A DNA stretch of 61,538 nt. It comes from Bacillota bacterium (GTDB lineage Bacteria; Bacillota; Clostridia; Acetivibrionales; JANLFN01). A model generated the notes under the pieces. The model worked only from the letters and a program-made list of their open reading frames with translations. It was not told the origin of the DNA and searched no databases. Where the stretch lies: the NCBI GenBank assembly GCA_023397675.1, contig JAEWTV010000137.1:1-61538 (forward strand), read 5' to 3'. Shown one piece after another: positions 51,490 to 60,901 of the stretch (position 1 is the first letter of the stretch; each line of letters opens with the position of its first letter). Position numbers and translations under genes: made by a program.

Positions 51490-52929
51490 CTAGGGTAGCT
51501 TTTTAATTATATGTACGGCCTTGGAGCTTTTGTCATCAAATAGATTTATATCTTCTTCTGAAGGTATAATATCCTGATACCTTACTTTTTCATATAATTG
51601 GGTAATTGTTTCAAATTGTTCACTAAAACCATTTATTTGTTTTGTTTCATGATATATCTCTGAGGGCGTATTGCATTTTTTTATATGTATTTTTTTAGCT
51701 GCAAGACGCTCAACCAAATATGCATAACCTTCTCTTATCCTTTTTACAGGATCTTTATACTTTATAAGGCTTCGTCTTTTTGATGTCTGCTTATCTTTTT
51801 TAGAAAAAACCGATATATTTGGATTCCTTCCAATCTTTTCAACCTCATCATCATACTCAAGTACTGACATTTTTCTTGTTTTGTAAGAATTACAACCCTC
51901 TTGTTTTATTAACTTTTTAATTTTTTCAGCTAAGGTTGCGAAAAAGCTTTGAACATTTGTCTTTATGGTATCCCAGTGTGTTTTTATAAGTTTATACATA
52001 AAGTGAAAAAATGCAATCATCAAAACAATTGTTATTGCTGTAACTACCAACGAAGGTTTGCCGCCCTTTCGGGTCAGCACATTACTTACTTCATTTTCAG
52101 GCAGTTTCTGAGTTTCACTGCTGGCAAGCAGACTACCCAGAAAGCTTAAAAATGCCATGATAGCATTATTAATTGAAATCACAATCAATCTAATACAATT
52201 ATAAACAACCTGATATACTTGCTTAATATTAAAAAGTATAGCTACGATGAAAAATATAATACTAGTATATATGATATTCTTCTTTTTTACCTTTTTGGAT
52301 ACGGGTGAATTTTCAGCACCTTTTTTCAAATAAATATTAATATCCAGGTTGGAAATATTTTTTAAAACCATGCACAAAGCAATGAAAATATATGTAAAAC
52401 CATATAACACAGGTTTAAGATATGAAGCCCAGCTAAAGAAACTTGAGACTAATAAAAGAATAAACAAGGTTGCAGAGCCTATAACAATTTTTGCATTTGT
52501 CAAAATTCTGCGGTAATCCTTCTGCGCCTGAAAAATCCCTGCAAGATAAAAAATTACTACTGTTAAAGCCTCATATAATATTCTGAACTTTCCACTGCCT
52601 AAATACAGTAAAAACGTTATTAATAAAGGTATGAGCACGGTTGCAAACGAAATTATACGAAGCCAGGTACGTATGCTTTTCTCATTTTCAAAGAACACCT
52701 TCGAGGCTGTTCGGGAGTTAAGGAAATTATAAACCGGTGATTTTTCACCCATCAGGTATTCCCCAATGAAATACCCTCCCAAAATAAGCATTAAATCATA
52801 TATTAAAACAATAATTCCCCCGGTGACATAAAAGTTGTCACACCTGATATACATAAGTACGGGATAAATGAAAGAATATATTATAACCAATGATATAATC
52901 CTGAGGATGAGGATTTTAGTTTTGCTCAT
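51490..52929 (-). CDS. Polytopic membrane protein with C-terminal DUF4129 domain
   Basis: 479 residues with about eight membrane helices (first at about 5-27, last near 300-325), a basic loop (KKIKKLIKQEG ... KQTSKRRSLIKYKDP), and a C-terminal DUF4129-like domain (about 385-460, VKRIREGYAYLVERLAAKKI ... FETITQLYEKVRYQD). DUF4129 is normally found at the C-terminus of membrane transglutaminases in MoxR-DUF58 operons. The transglutaminase catalytic Cys/His/Asp core is not apparent here. A TTG at 52935 and the ATG at 52929 are close; the stop is certain. It overlaps the DUF58 gene by 14 bases. Confidence 0.75.
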   Translation of the reverse strand: MSKTKILILRIISLVIIYSFIYPVLMYIRCDNFYVTGGIIVLIYDLMLILGGYFIGEYLMGEKSPVYNFLNSRTASKVFFENEKSIRTWLRIISFATVLIPLLITFLLYLGSGKFRILYEALTVVIFYLAGIFQAQKDYRRILTNAKIVIGSATLFILLLVSSFFSWASYLKPVLYGFTYIFIALCMVLKNISNLDINIYLKKGAENSPVSKKVKKKNIIYTSIIFFIVAILFNIKQVYQVVYNCIRLIVISINNAIMAFLSFLGSLLASSETQKLPENEVSNVLTRKGGKPSLVVTAITIVLMIAFFHFMYKLIKTHWDTIKTNVQSFFATLAEKIKKLIKQEGCNSYKTRKMSVLEYDDEVEKIGRNPNISVFSKKDKQTSKRRSLIKYKDPVKRIREGYAYLVERLAAKKIHIKKCNTPSEIYHETKQINGFSEQFETITQLYEKVRYQDIIPSEEDINLFDDKSSKAVHIIKKLP

Positions 52930-54067
52930 AGTCAAATTTCTTTTCCCCCGCTCCCGAAAGAATATATATATCTATATCTCCAGGTATCTGCTTTGTATCT
53001 ATAAAAGCATCAAGCACAAACACCTTGATATGATTACCCAGCCTGTGCATATTTCTTGCAGTATTGCAAATTGAGTCATTTAAATATGAAGTTATGATTA
53101 TTGTTTCGCTGTCAGACACATGCCCATAGAGCTCATCAAAAAAGCCATTAAAATCTTTTATTTTCTGAATTTGCAGTTTGGCAAGCAAAGTCACTAAAAA
53201 GCTTATATGATCTTTTGAAGAAGAAAACTCGGTGCTAATACATCTATCCGGTTCATCATAGACAAAACCATTGGTTGCAAAGGCCGCAGGTATTCCCATA
53301 CGTGACGCTCTTTCAAATAATGCAGCAGCAATTTTTATTCCAAACTCAATCATGTCCCGATCAATTATTCTTCCATATTCAAACTCATCAGACTGTATGT
53401 TTAAAATAACGCTCATTTTCAACTGTGACGTAAAGTCATTTTTCCTAACAAGAATCCTTCCTGTTTTTGCAGTTGCATACCAGTTAATCCTTTTCATAGA
53501 ATCACCGGGTTGATATTCCCTGATTCCCGCTGTATAAAAAGGGTCATCAACTATCCACCTTTTTACAACAGTATCTCCCTGAATATAGTTTACCGGGGTA
53601 AGAAGATTTTCAAGGTTTAAAGGCTCGGGGTACACAATTAGCCTGGCATTAACAGCCTTTGCTTCCGAAGATTCCGAAATGCCGAATAAATCTCCCCAAA
53701 TCAGGGTCACGTTCTCTATATTATAAACCCCTCTTTTAAGGCACTTAACTTTCCAACGTCTGGTTAGTTTTTTCCTGGGACCCACAACAAAGCTGCTGCT
53801 TATTCGCCTGTTTTCCTGCGTAATAACAGAATTTTTTTCAGCGAAATCAAGCCATCTTGAAGAATGAATATCAACCTTTAGCCACGGAACAGGTAACAGT
53901 TTTCTGTTTTGCACAGCTTCATAAAGATAAAGGTCATCACCTTCAACAGCCTCGGTTTGGCTGAAACTGCACTCATAAAACAGGTTTTTTGATGCAAATT
54001 TATTTAATATATAGTTCTGAAAAATAAATGCAGCAATAAACATAACTAACAGAATCAGAACTTCCAT
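52916..54067 (-). CDS. DUF58 domain protein
   Basis: 383 residues: a membrane helix at the N-terminus (EVLILLVMFIAAFIFQNYIL), a beta-rich middle, and the DUF58/vWA-like core with YQPGDSMKRINWYATAKTGRILVRK. DUF58 proteins accompany MoxR ATPases and are thought to act as partners in assembling or maturing envelope complexes. A TTG at 54073 is open but too close to GAGGAA; the ATG at 54067 fits better. It lies 14 bases after moxR. Confidence 0.88.
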   Translation of the reverse strand: MEVLILLVMFIAAFIFQNYILNKFASKNLFYECSFSQTEAVEGDDLYLYEAVQNRKLLPVPWLKVDIHSSRWLDFAEKNSVITQENRRISSSFVVGPRKKLTRRWKVKCLKRGVYNIENVTLIWGDLFGISESSEAKAVNARLIVYPEPLNLENLLTPVNYIQGDTVVKRWIVDDPFYTAGIREYQPGDSMKRINWYATAKTGRILVRKNDFTSQLKMSVILNIQSDEFEYGRIIDRDMIEFGIKIAAALFERASRMGIPAAFATNGFVYDEPDRCISTEFSSSKDHISFLVTLLAKLQIQKIKDFNGFFDELYGHVSDSETIIITSYLNDSICNTARNMHRLGNHIKVFVLDAFIDTKQIPGDIDIYILSGAGEKKFDYEQN

Positions 54068-54081
54068 AAGCAAATATTCCT

Positions 54082-55041
54082 CTATATATTAATTACTTCT
54101 ACAGGCGCAGGAACTGTTTCCAAAATACCTGCTATAATTGCTTCAGGTGAGACAGATCCAATGCTCATTGAATGACCTTTAAGGATTAATCTATGTGCAA
54201 GTACAGGAACAGCTGTATGCTTAATATCGTCAGGAAGTACAAACTCCCTTCCTTTTAGAACTGCCATTGCCTGCGAGGCTTTCATAAGGGCTAAAGCACC
54301 TCTGGGGCTAACGCCTAAAGAAACCCTGTCGTTTGTTTTAGTAGCTTCTACAATGTCTATAATATATTCCTTTAGTACATCGTTGACTTTAACTGAACTA
54401 AATATATTTTGTATATTGATAATATCTTTTTGGTCTGCTACATATGTAAGGTCCGAAAATGGACTTGATTCCTGGAAACGGTCTAAAATAGCCTTAGCTT
54501 CAGGTTTTGAAGGGTAGCCAAGCTTAATTCTTATAAAGAACCTGTCAAGCTGAGCTTCAGGCAAAGGGAATGTTCCCTGCGTTTCGACCGGATTTTGAGT
54601 TGCTATAACCAGAAAAGGTTTTAATAATACCCTGGTAAGACCATCAATAGTTACCTGCCCCTCTTCCATACATTCCAGAAGACTTGCCTGCGTTCTAGGG
54701 GTTGCCCTGTTAATTTCATCTGCAAGAACAATATTTGAAAATACAGGTCCGGGCCTGAATACAAATTCACTTTCCTTCTGGCTGTAAAAGTTTATCCCGG
54801 TAACATCGGAAGGCAACAAATCGGGGGTAAACTGTACTCTTTTAAAATCACAATTAATTGATTTTGCAAGGCATTTTGCGAGCATAGTCTTACCTACTCC
54901 CGGTACATCCTCGAGAAGGATATGTCCGGAACAGAACAAGGCTACAAGTACGAGATCGATTGCGTCATCTTTGCCAATTATCACTTTTGATATATTGGAT
55001 TTAATTAATTCGCCAAGCTCCCTTATACCTTTTAAATCCAT
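54082..55041 (-). CDS. MoxR-family AAA+ ATPase
   Basis: 319 residues with Walker A VPGVGKT (46-52), Walker B LADEINRA (Asp108-Glu109), the sensor/pore segment FLVIATQNPVETQGTFPLPEAQLDRF, and a C-terminal lid (VSLGVSPRGALALMKASQAMA). MoxR ATPases act as chaperones with DUF58/vWA proteins. ATG follows GGGGGCCATC. It is the first gene of the three-gene operon. Confidence 0.92.
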   Translation of the reverse strand: MDLKGIRELGELIKSNISKVIIGKDDAIDLVLVALFCSGHILLEDVPGVGKTMLAKCLAKSINCDFKRVQFTPDLLPSDVTGINFYSQKESEFVFRPGPVFSNIVLADEINRATPRTQASLLECMEEGQVTIDGLTRVLLKPFLVIATQNPVETQGTFPLPEAQLDRFFIRIKLGYPSKPEAKAILDRFQESSPFSDLTYVADQKDIINIQNIFSSVKVNDVLKEYIIDIVEATKTNDRVSLGVSPRGALALMKASQAMAVLKGREFVLPDDIKHTAVPVLAHRLILKGHSMSIGSVSPEAIIAGILETVPAPVEVINI

Positions 55042-55126
55042 GATGGCCCCCTTATTAGCTTATAGCTGATAAAGATATGAAATTTAGTTAATTCTATAAT
55101 AATATATTAAATGTGGAAATTAAATG

Positions 55127-55158
55127 TAAAAAACCACTAAATGTATTAGTGGTTTTTG
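55127..55158 (-). terminator. Terminator after the flavoprotein gene
   Basis: An AAAACCACTA/TAGTGGTTTT stem on either side of an AT loop; T-rich on both strands, so it may also act bidirectionally. Confidence 0.8.
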
Positions 55159-55205
55159 TACTATTTTAAATAACATAATATTATTTTGTATTAATAAAAA
55201 TTTGC

Positions 55206-56387
55206 CTACTTTATAGACTGTGCAAAGTGTTTTCCTAATTCAAAATATTTGGCCAGTTCTTCGGAATCTGCACGGTAACGAACCTGTACCGGCTCGTTTA
55301 CAATTTTCATTCCTGTTTCTTCGAATGCTGCATTTATAACCTTTGCTCCTTCTCCGCTCCAGCCGTAACTGCCAAACGCAGCAGCATACTTGTTCTTAAA
55401 TTTATGTCCTTTAATTTCAGTAAGAACTGCTGCTACCGAGCGCAAAACACCGTTGTTAACGGTACAGCTCCCGCCAATTACACCCTTTGCCTTGAAAATT
55501 TCGGTTATCAGATCACTTATATCATCAATGGAAGTATTTAAGAGCTTTACCCCTACACCTTCCGACTGTATGCCTTCTGCAATGGTTTCTGCTATTTTCT
55601 TTGTTGAATTGTACATAGTGTCATAAAAAATAACAACATTACCTTCATTATAATCCTGCGACCATTGGTAGTACTTTTCAACAATCTGCATTGGATCCTT
55701 CCTCCATATAATGCCGTGGCTAGGAGCAATCATTTCTATAGGCAGGTTCAATTCCCTGATTTGCTCAACCTTTTTCTTTATTAGTGCATTAAAAGGAGTA
55801 AGAATGTTGGCATAATACTTTATAGCTTCTTCATAAAGCTCATTATTATCAACCTCATCATTAAATATTCTTTCAGGTGCATAATGCTGGCCAAAAGCAT
55901 CCATTGAAAGCAATACATTAGGACCTTTAACAAACGTAGCCATACTATCCGGCCAGTGAAGCATCTGCATTTCTAAAAAGAGAAGCTCATACTTACCAGT
56001 TTTCAGAGTATCCCCTGTTTTGACAATATTAAAATTCCAATCCTTCTGGAAGTGCCTTTTTATAATATCTGCTCCGTTTTTTGTGCAGTATATGGGGGTT
56101 TCAGGTATTTTGGACATCAAATGAGCAAGACTGCCACCATGATCAGGTTCTATATGATTAATAACTATTGCATCAATGTTAGTTAATCCGACTTCTTCGT
56201 CAAGCTTATCCGTATAGATATCCTTGAACGGGTCCCATACAGTATCAACTAGAATATTTTTTTCATCCTTTATTAAATATGAATTATATGTAGAACCGCG
56301 GTGGGTTGAAAGCTCATGCCCATGAAAATGCCTTAATTCCCAATCCCTTATCCCTACCGAATATATTTCATCCTTAATTCTGTTCAT
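55206..56387 (-). CDS. fprA: A-type flavoprotein (FprA-like flavodiiron protein)
   Basis: 393 residues: an N-terminal metallo-beta-lactamase diiron domain with NHIEPDHGG (His78, Glu80, Asp82, His83), QMLHWPDSM (His144) and MDAFG (Asp163), then a flavodoxin domain (about 250-390) with VIFYDTMYNSTKKIAETIAE and FGSYGWSGEG. Flavodiiron proteins reduce O2 (or NO) to water and protect anaerobes. The electron donor is likely rubredoxin or a ferredoxin-linked partner, not adjacent here. ATG follows GGAGGACGGTTT. It is monocistronic. Confidence 0.94.
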   Translation of the reverse strand: MNRIKDEIYSVGIRDWELRHFHGHELSTHRGSTYNSYLIKDEKNILVDTVWDPFKDIYTDKLDEEVGLTNIDAIVINHIEPDHGGSLAHLMSKIPETPIYCTKNGADIIKRHFQKDWNFNIVKTGDTLKTGKYELLFLEMQMLHWPDSMATFVKGPNVLLSMDAFGQHYAPERIFNDEVDNNELYEEAIKYYANILTPFNALIKKKVEQIRELNLPIEMIAPSHGIIWRKDPMQIVEKYYQWSQDYNEGNVVIFYDTMYNSTKKIAETIAEGIQSEGVGVKLLNTSIDDISDLITEIFKAKGVIGGSCTVNNGVLRSVAAVLTEIKGHKFKNKYAAAFGSYGWSGEGAKVINAAFEETGMKIVNEPVQVRYRADSEELAKYFELGKHFAQSIK

Positions 56388-56460
56388 AAACCGTCCTCCT
56401 GTTAAAATGCTTGTTTATATTATATACCCTATTATATCAACATTAAACTTTTAATAACAA

Positions 56461-56485
56461 AATAAAAAGCTCCCAAGGGGAGCTT
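56461..56485 (-). terminator. Terminator after the chemoreceptor gene
   Basis: An 8-base-pair stem AAGCTCCC/GGGAGCTT (56467-56485), followed on the minus strand by a T-rich tract. Confidence 0.82.
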
Positions 56486-56507
56486 AATAGCTATGACTAT
56501 ATCAAAA

Positions 56508-58310
56508 TTATACTTTAAAGCTTCTTACAACATTCTGAAGGTCTTCCGACATTTTTGCAAGTTCAGATGCGGATGACAGGATTTCTTCAAGGCTTGCCGT
56601 TTGTTCCTCGATTGCTGCAGCAACCTCCTTGGTCCCAGCCGAAGATTGTTTTGCCACTTCTAAAATATTATTGCTTTTTTCTTCAACCTTTTTAATCTCA
56701 TCGACTATTCTTTCTATTTCATGATTTATTGCTTTAACCTGGCTATCAACATCAATACTGGTATGAGATATATCCTTGAAAGCATCCCTGGCTTCATTTG
56801 CTATCTGTGTACCTTCTCTAACCTCATCGACACCCTCAGACATACTATTTGACACGCTTTCGGCCTGCATCCTTATTTCATTCAGAATGTTCGTTATTTC
56901 CTTGGTGGCTTCAGCTGATCCTGTTGCCAGCTTTCTTATCTCATCAGCGACTACCGCAAACCCTTTGCCGTGTTCTCCAGCCCTTGCTGCCTCTATTGCT
57001 GCATTAAGCGACAACAGATTTGTCTGACTGGCAATCTGATTTATTGTATCAACTATTTTCTTTACTTCTCCTGTCTGATTCTTAAGCGATTCTGTGACGG
57101 TTTGAGTTTGGACTATCTTCTCCTCAATTATACCAATCTGGCTTAGAAGATGTTTCATTTTCTCATTTCCTACATTTGCTGCAACAGTGGCCTTTTCTGA
57201 TGTTTCAAGCACCTGTTTTGCACTTTGGTACAATTTATTATTTCCTTCAAGCATCTCATTAACAACTTCTACGGTTTCCTGTGATTTAATAGACTGGTCG
57301 GAAGCACCATCTGATACCTCCTGAACTGTAGACGCAATTTGTTCAATTGCCTGTGTATTTTGCTCAGCTCCTACTCTTAAAAGCTCTGCTGAGTGAGCAA
57401 CACCATCGCTGTTGGCTCTTATCTTTTTTATAAGTGTTTTTAAATTCTCTGCCATACCGTTATAGGATGAGGCAAGAATTCCAATCTCATCATTTGATTT
57501 CACATTTACACTTCCAACAGTCAGGTCACCGTTGGCAATGCTTTTAGAAAAATCAACAAGCTTTGATATTGTTTTAGTTATGTTCTTTGTTATTAATATT
57601 CCTGTACCAAGACTAAGGGCACCTAATATAATTATAAATATGAAAACTACTAAGCCGGTAGTAGTTGCCTCTTTATTCAATACTTCCTTATGAATGGAAT
57701 TCTCACTAAGTTCAACTGAGGTAAGCTCTTGTATAGAATCTATCAGCATAGCCCCTCCACGCTGAACATTAGTTTTTTCAGTAATAGCTTCTGAAAGCTT
57801 ACCTGATTCATAGTATTTCATAAGTTTTGTTATACTATCTTTATAATTATTAAAAGAATTGGTAGAAAGCCTAAGACCCAAAAGACCTTTCTCATCTTTT
57901 ATGTACTTGTTTTTCAAGTTGTCAAATGACTTTTGTATACTTGCTAAGTTATCTGTTATTTTTTTCTTATTTTGCTCTATATTATTTTTTAACAGTACTG
58001 ATTCTGAATAGCTATTTATGTACGACTCGTTGTCATTTCTATCATTGGAATTGATAATATCATCTATTTTGCAAGCAATACTATTTAGCTCAATAGAAGA
58101 TTCAACCATACCATTAAGTTTTCCTACAGAAGAATTAATTAAAAAATAGGTTGTAACGCTCAATATACCCATGAGCAGAACTGTCAAAGAAAATGCTAAT
58201 AAGAGTTTTGCTTTAATTGAATTTTTTGAAACACGCTTTTTAGAAGATTCAAACCTTTTAGAAGTTCCTGCCTTTTTCACGAATGCCGCATCAAATCTTA
58301 GATTTTTCAT
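56508..58310 (-). CDS. Methyl-accepting chemotaxis protein
   Basis: 600 residues: a 30-residue basic cytosolic N-terminus, TM1 (about 33-58), a helical sensor domain (about 60-215, four-helix-bundle type), TM2 (about 217-241), HAMP (about 242-295), and a long signalling coiled coil with the tip EAARAGEHGKGFAVVADEIR. The tip binds CheA/CheW. The ligand is unknown. ATG follows AGGTGGTTTTAAC. It is a single gene; the only other chemotaxis gene in the window is cheX. Confidence 0.92.
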   Translation of the reverse strand: MKNLRFDAAFVKKAGTSKRFESSKKRVSKNSIKAKLLLAFSLTVLLMGILSVTTYFLINSSVGKLNGMVESSIELNSIACKIDDIINSNDRNDNESYINSYSESVLLKNNIEQNKKKITDNLASIQKSFDNLKNKYIKDEKGLLGLRLSTNSFNNYKDSITKLMKYYESGKLSEAITEKTNVQRGGAMLIDSIQELTSVELSENSIHKEVLNKEATTTGLVVFIFIIILGALSLGTGILITKNITKTISKLVDFSKSIANGDLTVGSVNVKSNDEIGILASSYNGMAENLKTLIKKIRANSDGVAHSAELLRVGAEQNTQAIEQIASTVQEVSDGASDQSIKSQETVEVVNEMLEGNNKLYQSAKQVLETSEKATVAANVGNEKMKHLLSQIGIIEEKIVQTQTVTESLKNQTGEVKKIVDTINQIASQTNLLSLNAAIEAARAGEHGKGFAVVADEIRKLATGSAEATKEITNILNEIRMQAESVSNSMSEGVDEVREGTQIANEARDAFKDISHTSIDVDSQVKAINHEIERIVDEIKKVEEKSNNILEVAKQSSAGTKEVAAAIEEQTASLEEILSSASELAKMSEDLQNVVRSFKV

Positions 58311-58473
58311 GTTAAAACCACCTTTGATTATTAGTATAATTAATGCTTTGAATAGGGTTATGGTTTTTATGAAATCTATTTAGTTTTATTATTATGTTAT
58401 AATGATATCATGGCAATTAATATTTTACAACATTCCAAATATTTTGCAGGATGTAATCATATTATTAATAAAA

Positions 58474-59277
58474 TTATTTTCTTCCGATTATATGTTCATG
58501 GCTGTATAAGTGAGTCATGCAATATTCATGATCGCCTTCACAATCATTACAATATCTGAATTCCATCTTCAGATCATCTTTTTCTGTACACCCGCAAATG
58601 CAGCACTTATGGATAGTATAATTTTTTTGAATTTTCGAGTTGAATTTTACTTTATTCTGATATGCATTTCCTTTATTCATAATTCTTAATATCATATCTT
58701 TACCGAAAAAGACTATAAAGTTAAGCAAAGAAACAATTGCGGCTATTTTTACTCCCCAGGGTTGAGTTATTATGGAATATCCAACAAAAGCAATCTCCAG
58801 CCAAGCAAGATACTTCATTTTTATAGGCAAAATGAAAAATAAGAGTATTTCATAATTGGGGAACAGGTATGCAAAAGCCAGAAAGAGAGATAAATTGAGA
58901 TAAAGGTTTGTTCCAATAGTATTTGTAAGCATTGATGCAGCTGCTGTTACAATAATTCCAATTAGATAGTAAATATTAAACTTAAAGCTACCCCATTCAT
59001 GCTCAAGGGAAGTTCCAATCATATAATAGAAGTATAAAGCAAAAAACACCCATAATAAATCAAAAGACGGAGGGATAGCAACAAATGATATCAGTCTCCA
59101 TACTTCACCATGCGCTACTGAATCTGGGTACAATATAAGATTGTCTAGAATAAGGGGACCTTTTACAGAGAATTTGTATAGCAGAAAAACTACAGCGTTA
59201 ATTATTACTATATAATACATTAAACCTTTAATAGCATATTTTCCTATTTTCCTGTCCAACCTGTCAAGCCATTTCAC
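58474..59277 (-). CDS. Catalytically dead rhomboid-like membrane protein with Cys/His-rich tail
   Basis: 267 residues with about six membrane helices and rhomboid-type landmarks: GEVWRLISFVAIPP in the L1-loop region and YYMIGTSLEHEWGSFKFNIYY. The TM4 GxSG catalytic serine motif is absent; the segment reads TNLYLNLSLFLAFAYLFPN. It is therefore a pseudo-rhomboid. A C-terminal tail (about 222-262) has Cys225, 226, 228, 230, 243, 246 and 253 with His256, 260 and 262, resembling a zinc site. A TTG at 59298 is open, but AAAGGAG lies 9 bases before the GTG at 59277. It follows tuf after that gene's terminator. Confidence 0.72.
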   Translation of the reverse strand: MKWLDRLDRKIGKYAIKGLMYYIVIINAVVFLLYKFSVKGPLILDNLILYPDSVAHGEVWRLISFVAIPPSFDLLWVFFALYFYYMIGTSLEHEWGSFKFNIYYLIGIIVTAAASMLTNTIGTNLYLNLSLFLAFAYLFPNYEILLFFILPIKMKYLAWLEIAFVGYSIITQPWGVKIAAIVSLLNFIVFFGKDMILRIMNKGNAYQNKVKFNSKIQKNYTIHKCCICGCTEKDDLKMEFRYCNDCEGDHEYCMTHLYSHEHIIGRK

Positions 59278-59411
59278 CTTTATAATCTCCTTTGTCAAAA
59301 CACAGTGTAAACCTTACTATTGAAATGATTATATCAACAAGCTTAGCATTTTACAATAATTACTAGTATGTACAAAACCATTAATATAATCCGTGTTGTA
59401 AAAAAGAATAG

Positions 59412-59438
59412 AAAAAAGGCCGGTTATTAACCGGCCTT
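59412..59438 (-). terminator. Terminator after tuf
   Basis: A perfect 10-base-pair stem AAGGCCGGTT/AACCGGCCTT (59416-59438) with a 3-base loop, followed on the minus strand by TTTTC. Confidence 0.92.
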
Positions 59439-59454
59439 CGTATATAATTGATAA

Positions 59455-60657
59455 TTATTCAATTATTTCAGTGATTGAACCTGATCCAACAGTTCTTCCA
59501 CCTTCACGGATAGCGAACTTTAAACCTACATCCATAGCTATAGGAGTGATAAGTTTACAAGTCATGCTTATGTGGTCACCAGGCATACACATTTCTACAC
59601 CCTGTGGAAGTTCAGCAACACCTGTAACGTCTGTAGTTCTGAAATAGAACTGAGGTCTGTAACCATTGAAGAAAGGAGTATGTCTTCCACCTTCTTCTTT
59701 AGTAAGAACGTAAACCTGAGCCTTGAAGTGAGTATGAGGCTTTATGGAACCTGGTTTAGCAAGAACCTGTCCTCTTTCAATTTCATTTCTCTGAATACCC
59801 CTTAAAAGAACACCGATGTTATCTCCAGCAACTGCCTGATCAAGGAGCTTTCTGAACATTTCAACACCAGTAACAACTGTCTTTCTTGGAGCGTCCATCA
59901 AACCTACGATTTCAACTTCGTCTCCAACCTTAACAACACCTTTTTCAACCCTACCTGTAGCAACTGTACCACGGCCTGTGATTGAGAATACATCTTCGAC
60001 TGGAAGAATGAATGGCTTGTCTGTAGCTCTTTCAGGAGTTGGAATATAAGCATCAACAGCAGCCATAAGATCAAGAATCGGCTTATACTCTGGTGCGGTT
60101 GTTTCCTTTGAAGTACATTCGAGGGCAACTAATGCTGAACCTCTAACTATTGGAGTATCATCTCCAGGGAATTCATAGGAAGTAAGTAATTCTCTTAATT
60201 CCATTTCAACCAATTCGATAAGTTCTTCGTCATCAACCATATCACACTTGTTAAGGAAAACAACTATGTATGGTACACCAACCTGACCAGCGAGCAGGAT
60301 GTGCTCTCTTGTCTGAGGCATTGGGCCATCAGCTGCTGAAACAACGAGGATTGCACCGTCCATCTGTGCAGCACCAGTGATCATGTTTTTAACATAGTCA
60401 GCATGGCCTGGGCAGTCAACGTGAGCATAGTGTCTGTTTTCAGTTTCGTATTCAACGTGAGCGGTATTAATAGTAATACCTCTTTCTCTTTCTTCTGGAG
60501 CCTTATCAATCATGTCATATGCCATGAATTCTGCTTTACCCTGGAAACCCAGAACCTTAGTGATTGCTGCAGTCAAAGTTGTCTTACCATGGTCAACGTG
60601 ACCGATTGTGCCGATGTTAACGTGCGGCTTGCTTCTTTCATATTTAGCTTTTGCCAT
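59455..60657 (-). CDS. tuf: Elongation factor Tu
   Basis: 400-residue GTPase that delivers aminoacyl-tRNA to the ribosome. It has GHVDHGKT at 18-25, the switch ERERGITINTAHVEYET, DCPGHADYVKNMITGAAQ and NKCDMVDD, and domains II and III to the C-terminus. ATG follows GGAGGAAAATTAA. It follows fusA, as in the str operon, after a 244-base leader holding a hairpin (60735-60769). The terminator lies just downstream. Confidence 0.98.
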   Translation of the reverse strand: MAKAKYERSKPHVNIGTIGHVDHGKTTLTAAITKVLGFQGKAEFMAYDMIDKAPEERERGITINTAHVEYETENRHYAHVDCPGHADYVKNMITGAAQMDGAILVVSAADGPMPQTREHILLAGQVGVPYIVVFLNKCDMVDDEELIELVEMELRELLTSYEFPGDDTPIVRGSALVALECTSKETTAPEYKPILDLMAAVDAYIPTPERATDKPFILPVEDVFSITGRGTVATGRVEKGVVKVGDEVEIVGLMDAPRKTVVTGVEMFRKLLDQAVAGDNIGVLLRGIQRNEIERGQVLAKPGSIKPHTHFKAQVYVLTKEEGGRHTPFFNGYRPQFYFRTTDVTGVAELPQGVEMCMPGDHISMTCKLITPIAMDVGLKFAIREGGRTVGSGSITEIIE

Positions 60658-60734
60658 TTAATTTTCCTCCTTCTTTTCAGTAAGAAATACTGACAAAATA
60701 AATTTTTTAGATTTATTAATATATTTGTTCTAAC

Positions 60735-60769
60735 TACGGGAAATATACATTTATTGCATTTCTCCCGTA
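60735..60769. repeat. Hairpin in the fusA-tuf intergenic region
   Basis: TACGGGAAAT (60735-60744) pairs with ATTTCTCCCGTA (60758-60769), with a two-base bulge. No T tract follows on the minus strand, so it is not a simple terminator. The rest of the 244-base gap shows no gene. Confidence 0.5.
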
Positions 60770-60901
60770 TATTAAACCTTGTTATGAATGTCCCGCAGCA
60801 TGCATTATCCAAAAATTTGCATATAAATCATCATGATTATTTTACACATATATTTGAACTAATGCAATATCTGCGGCAGACATTATTATACTTTAAAAAC
60901 C

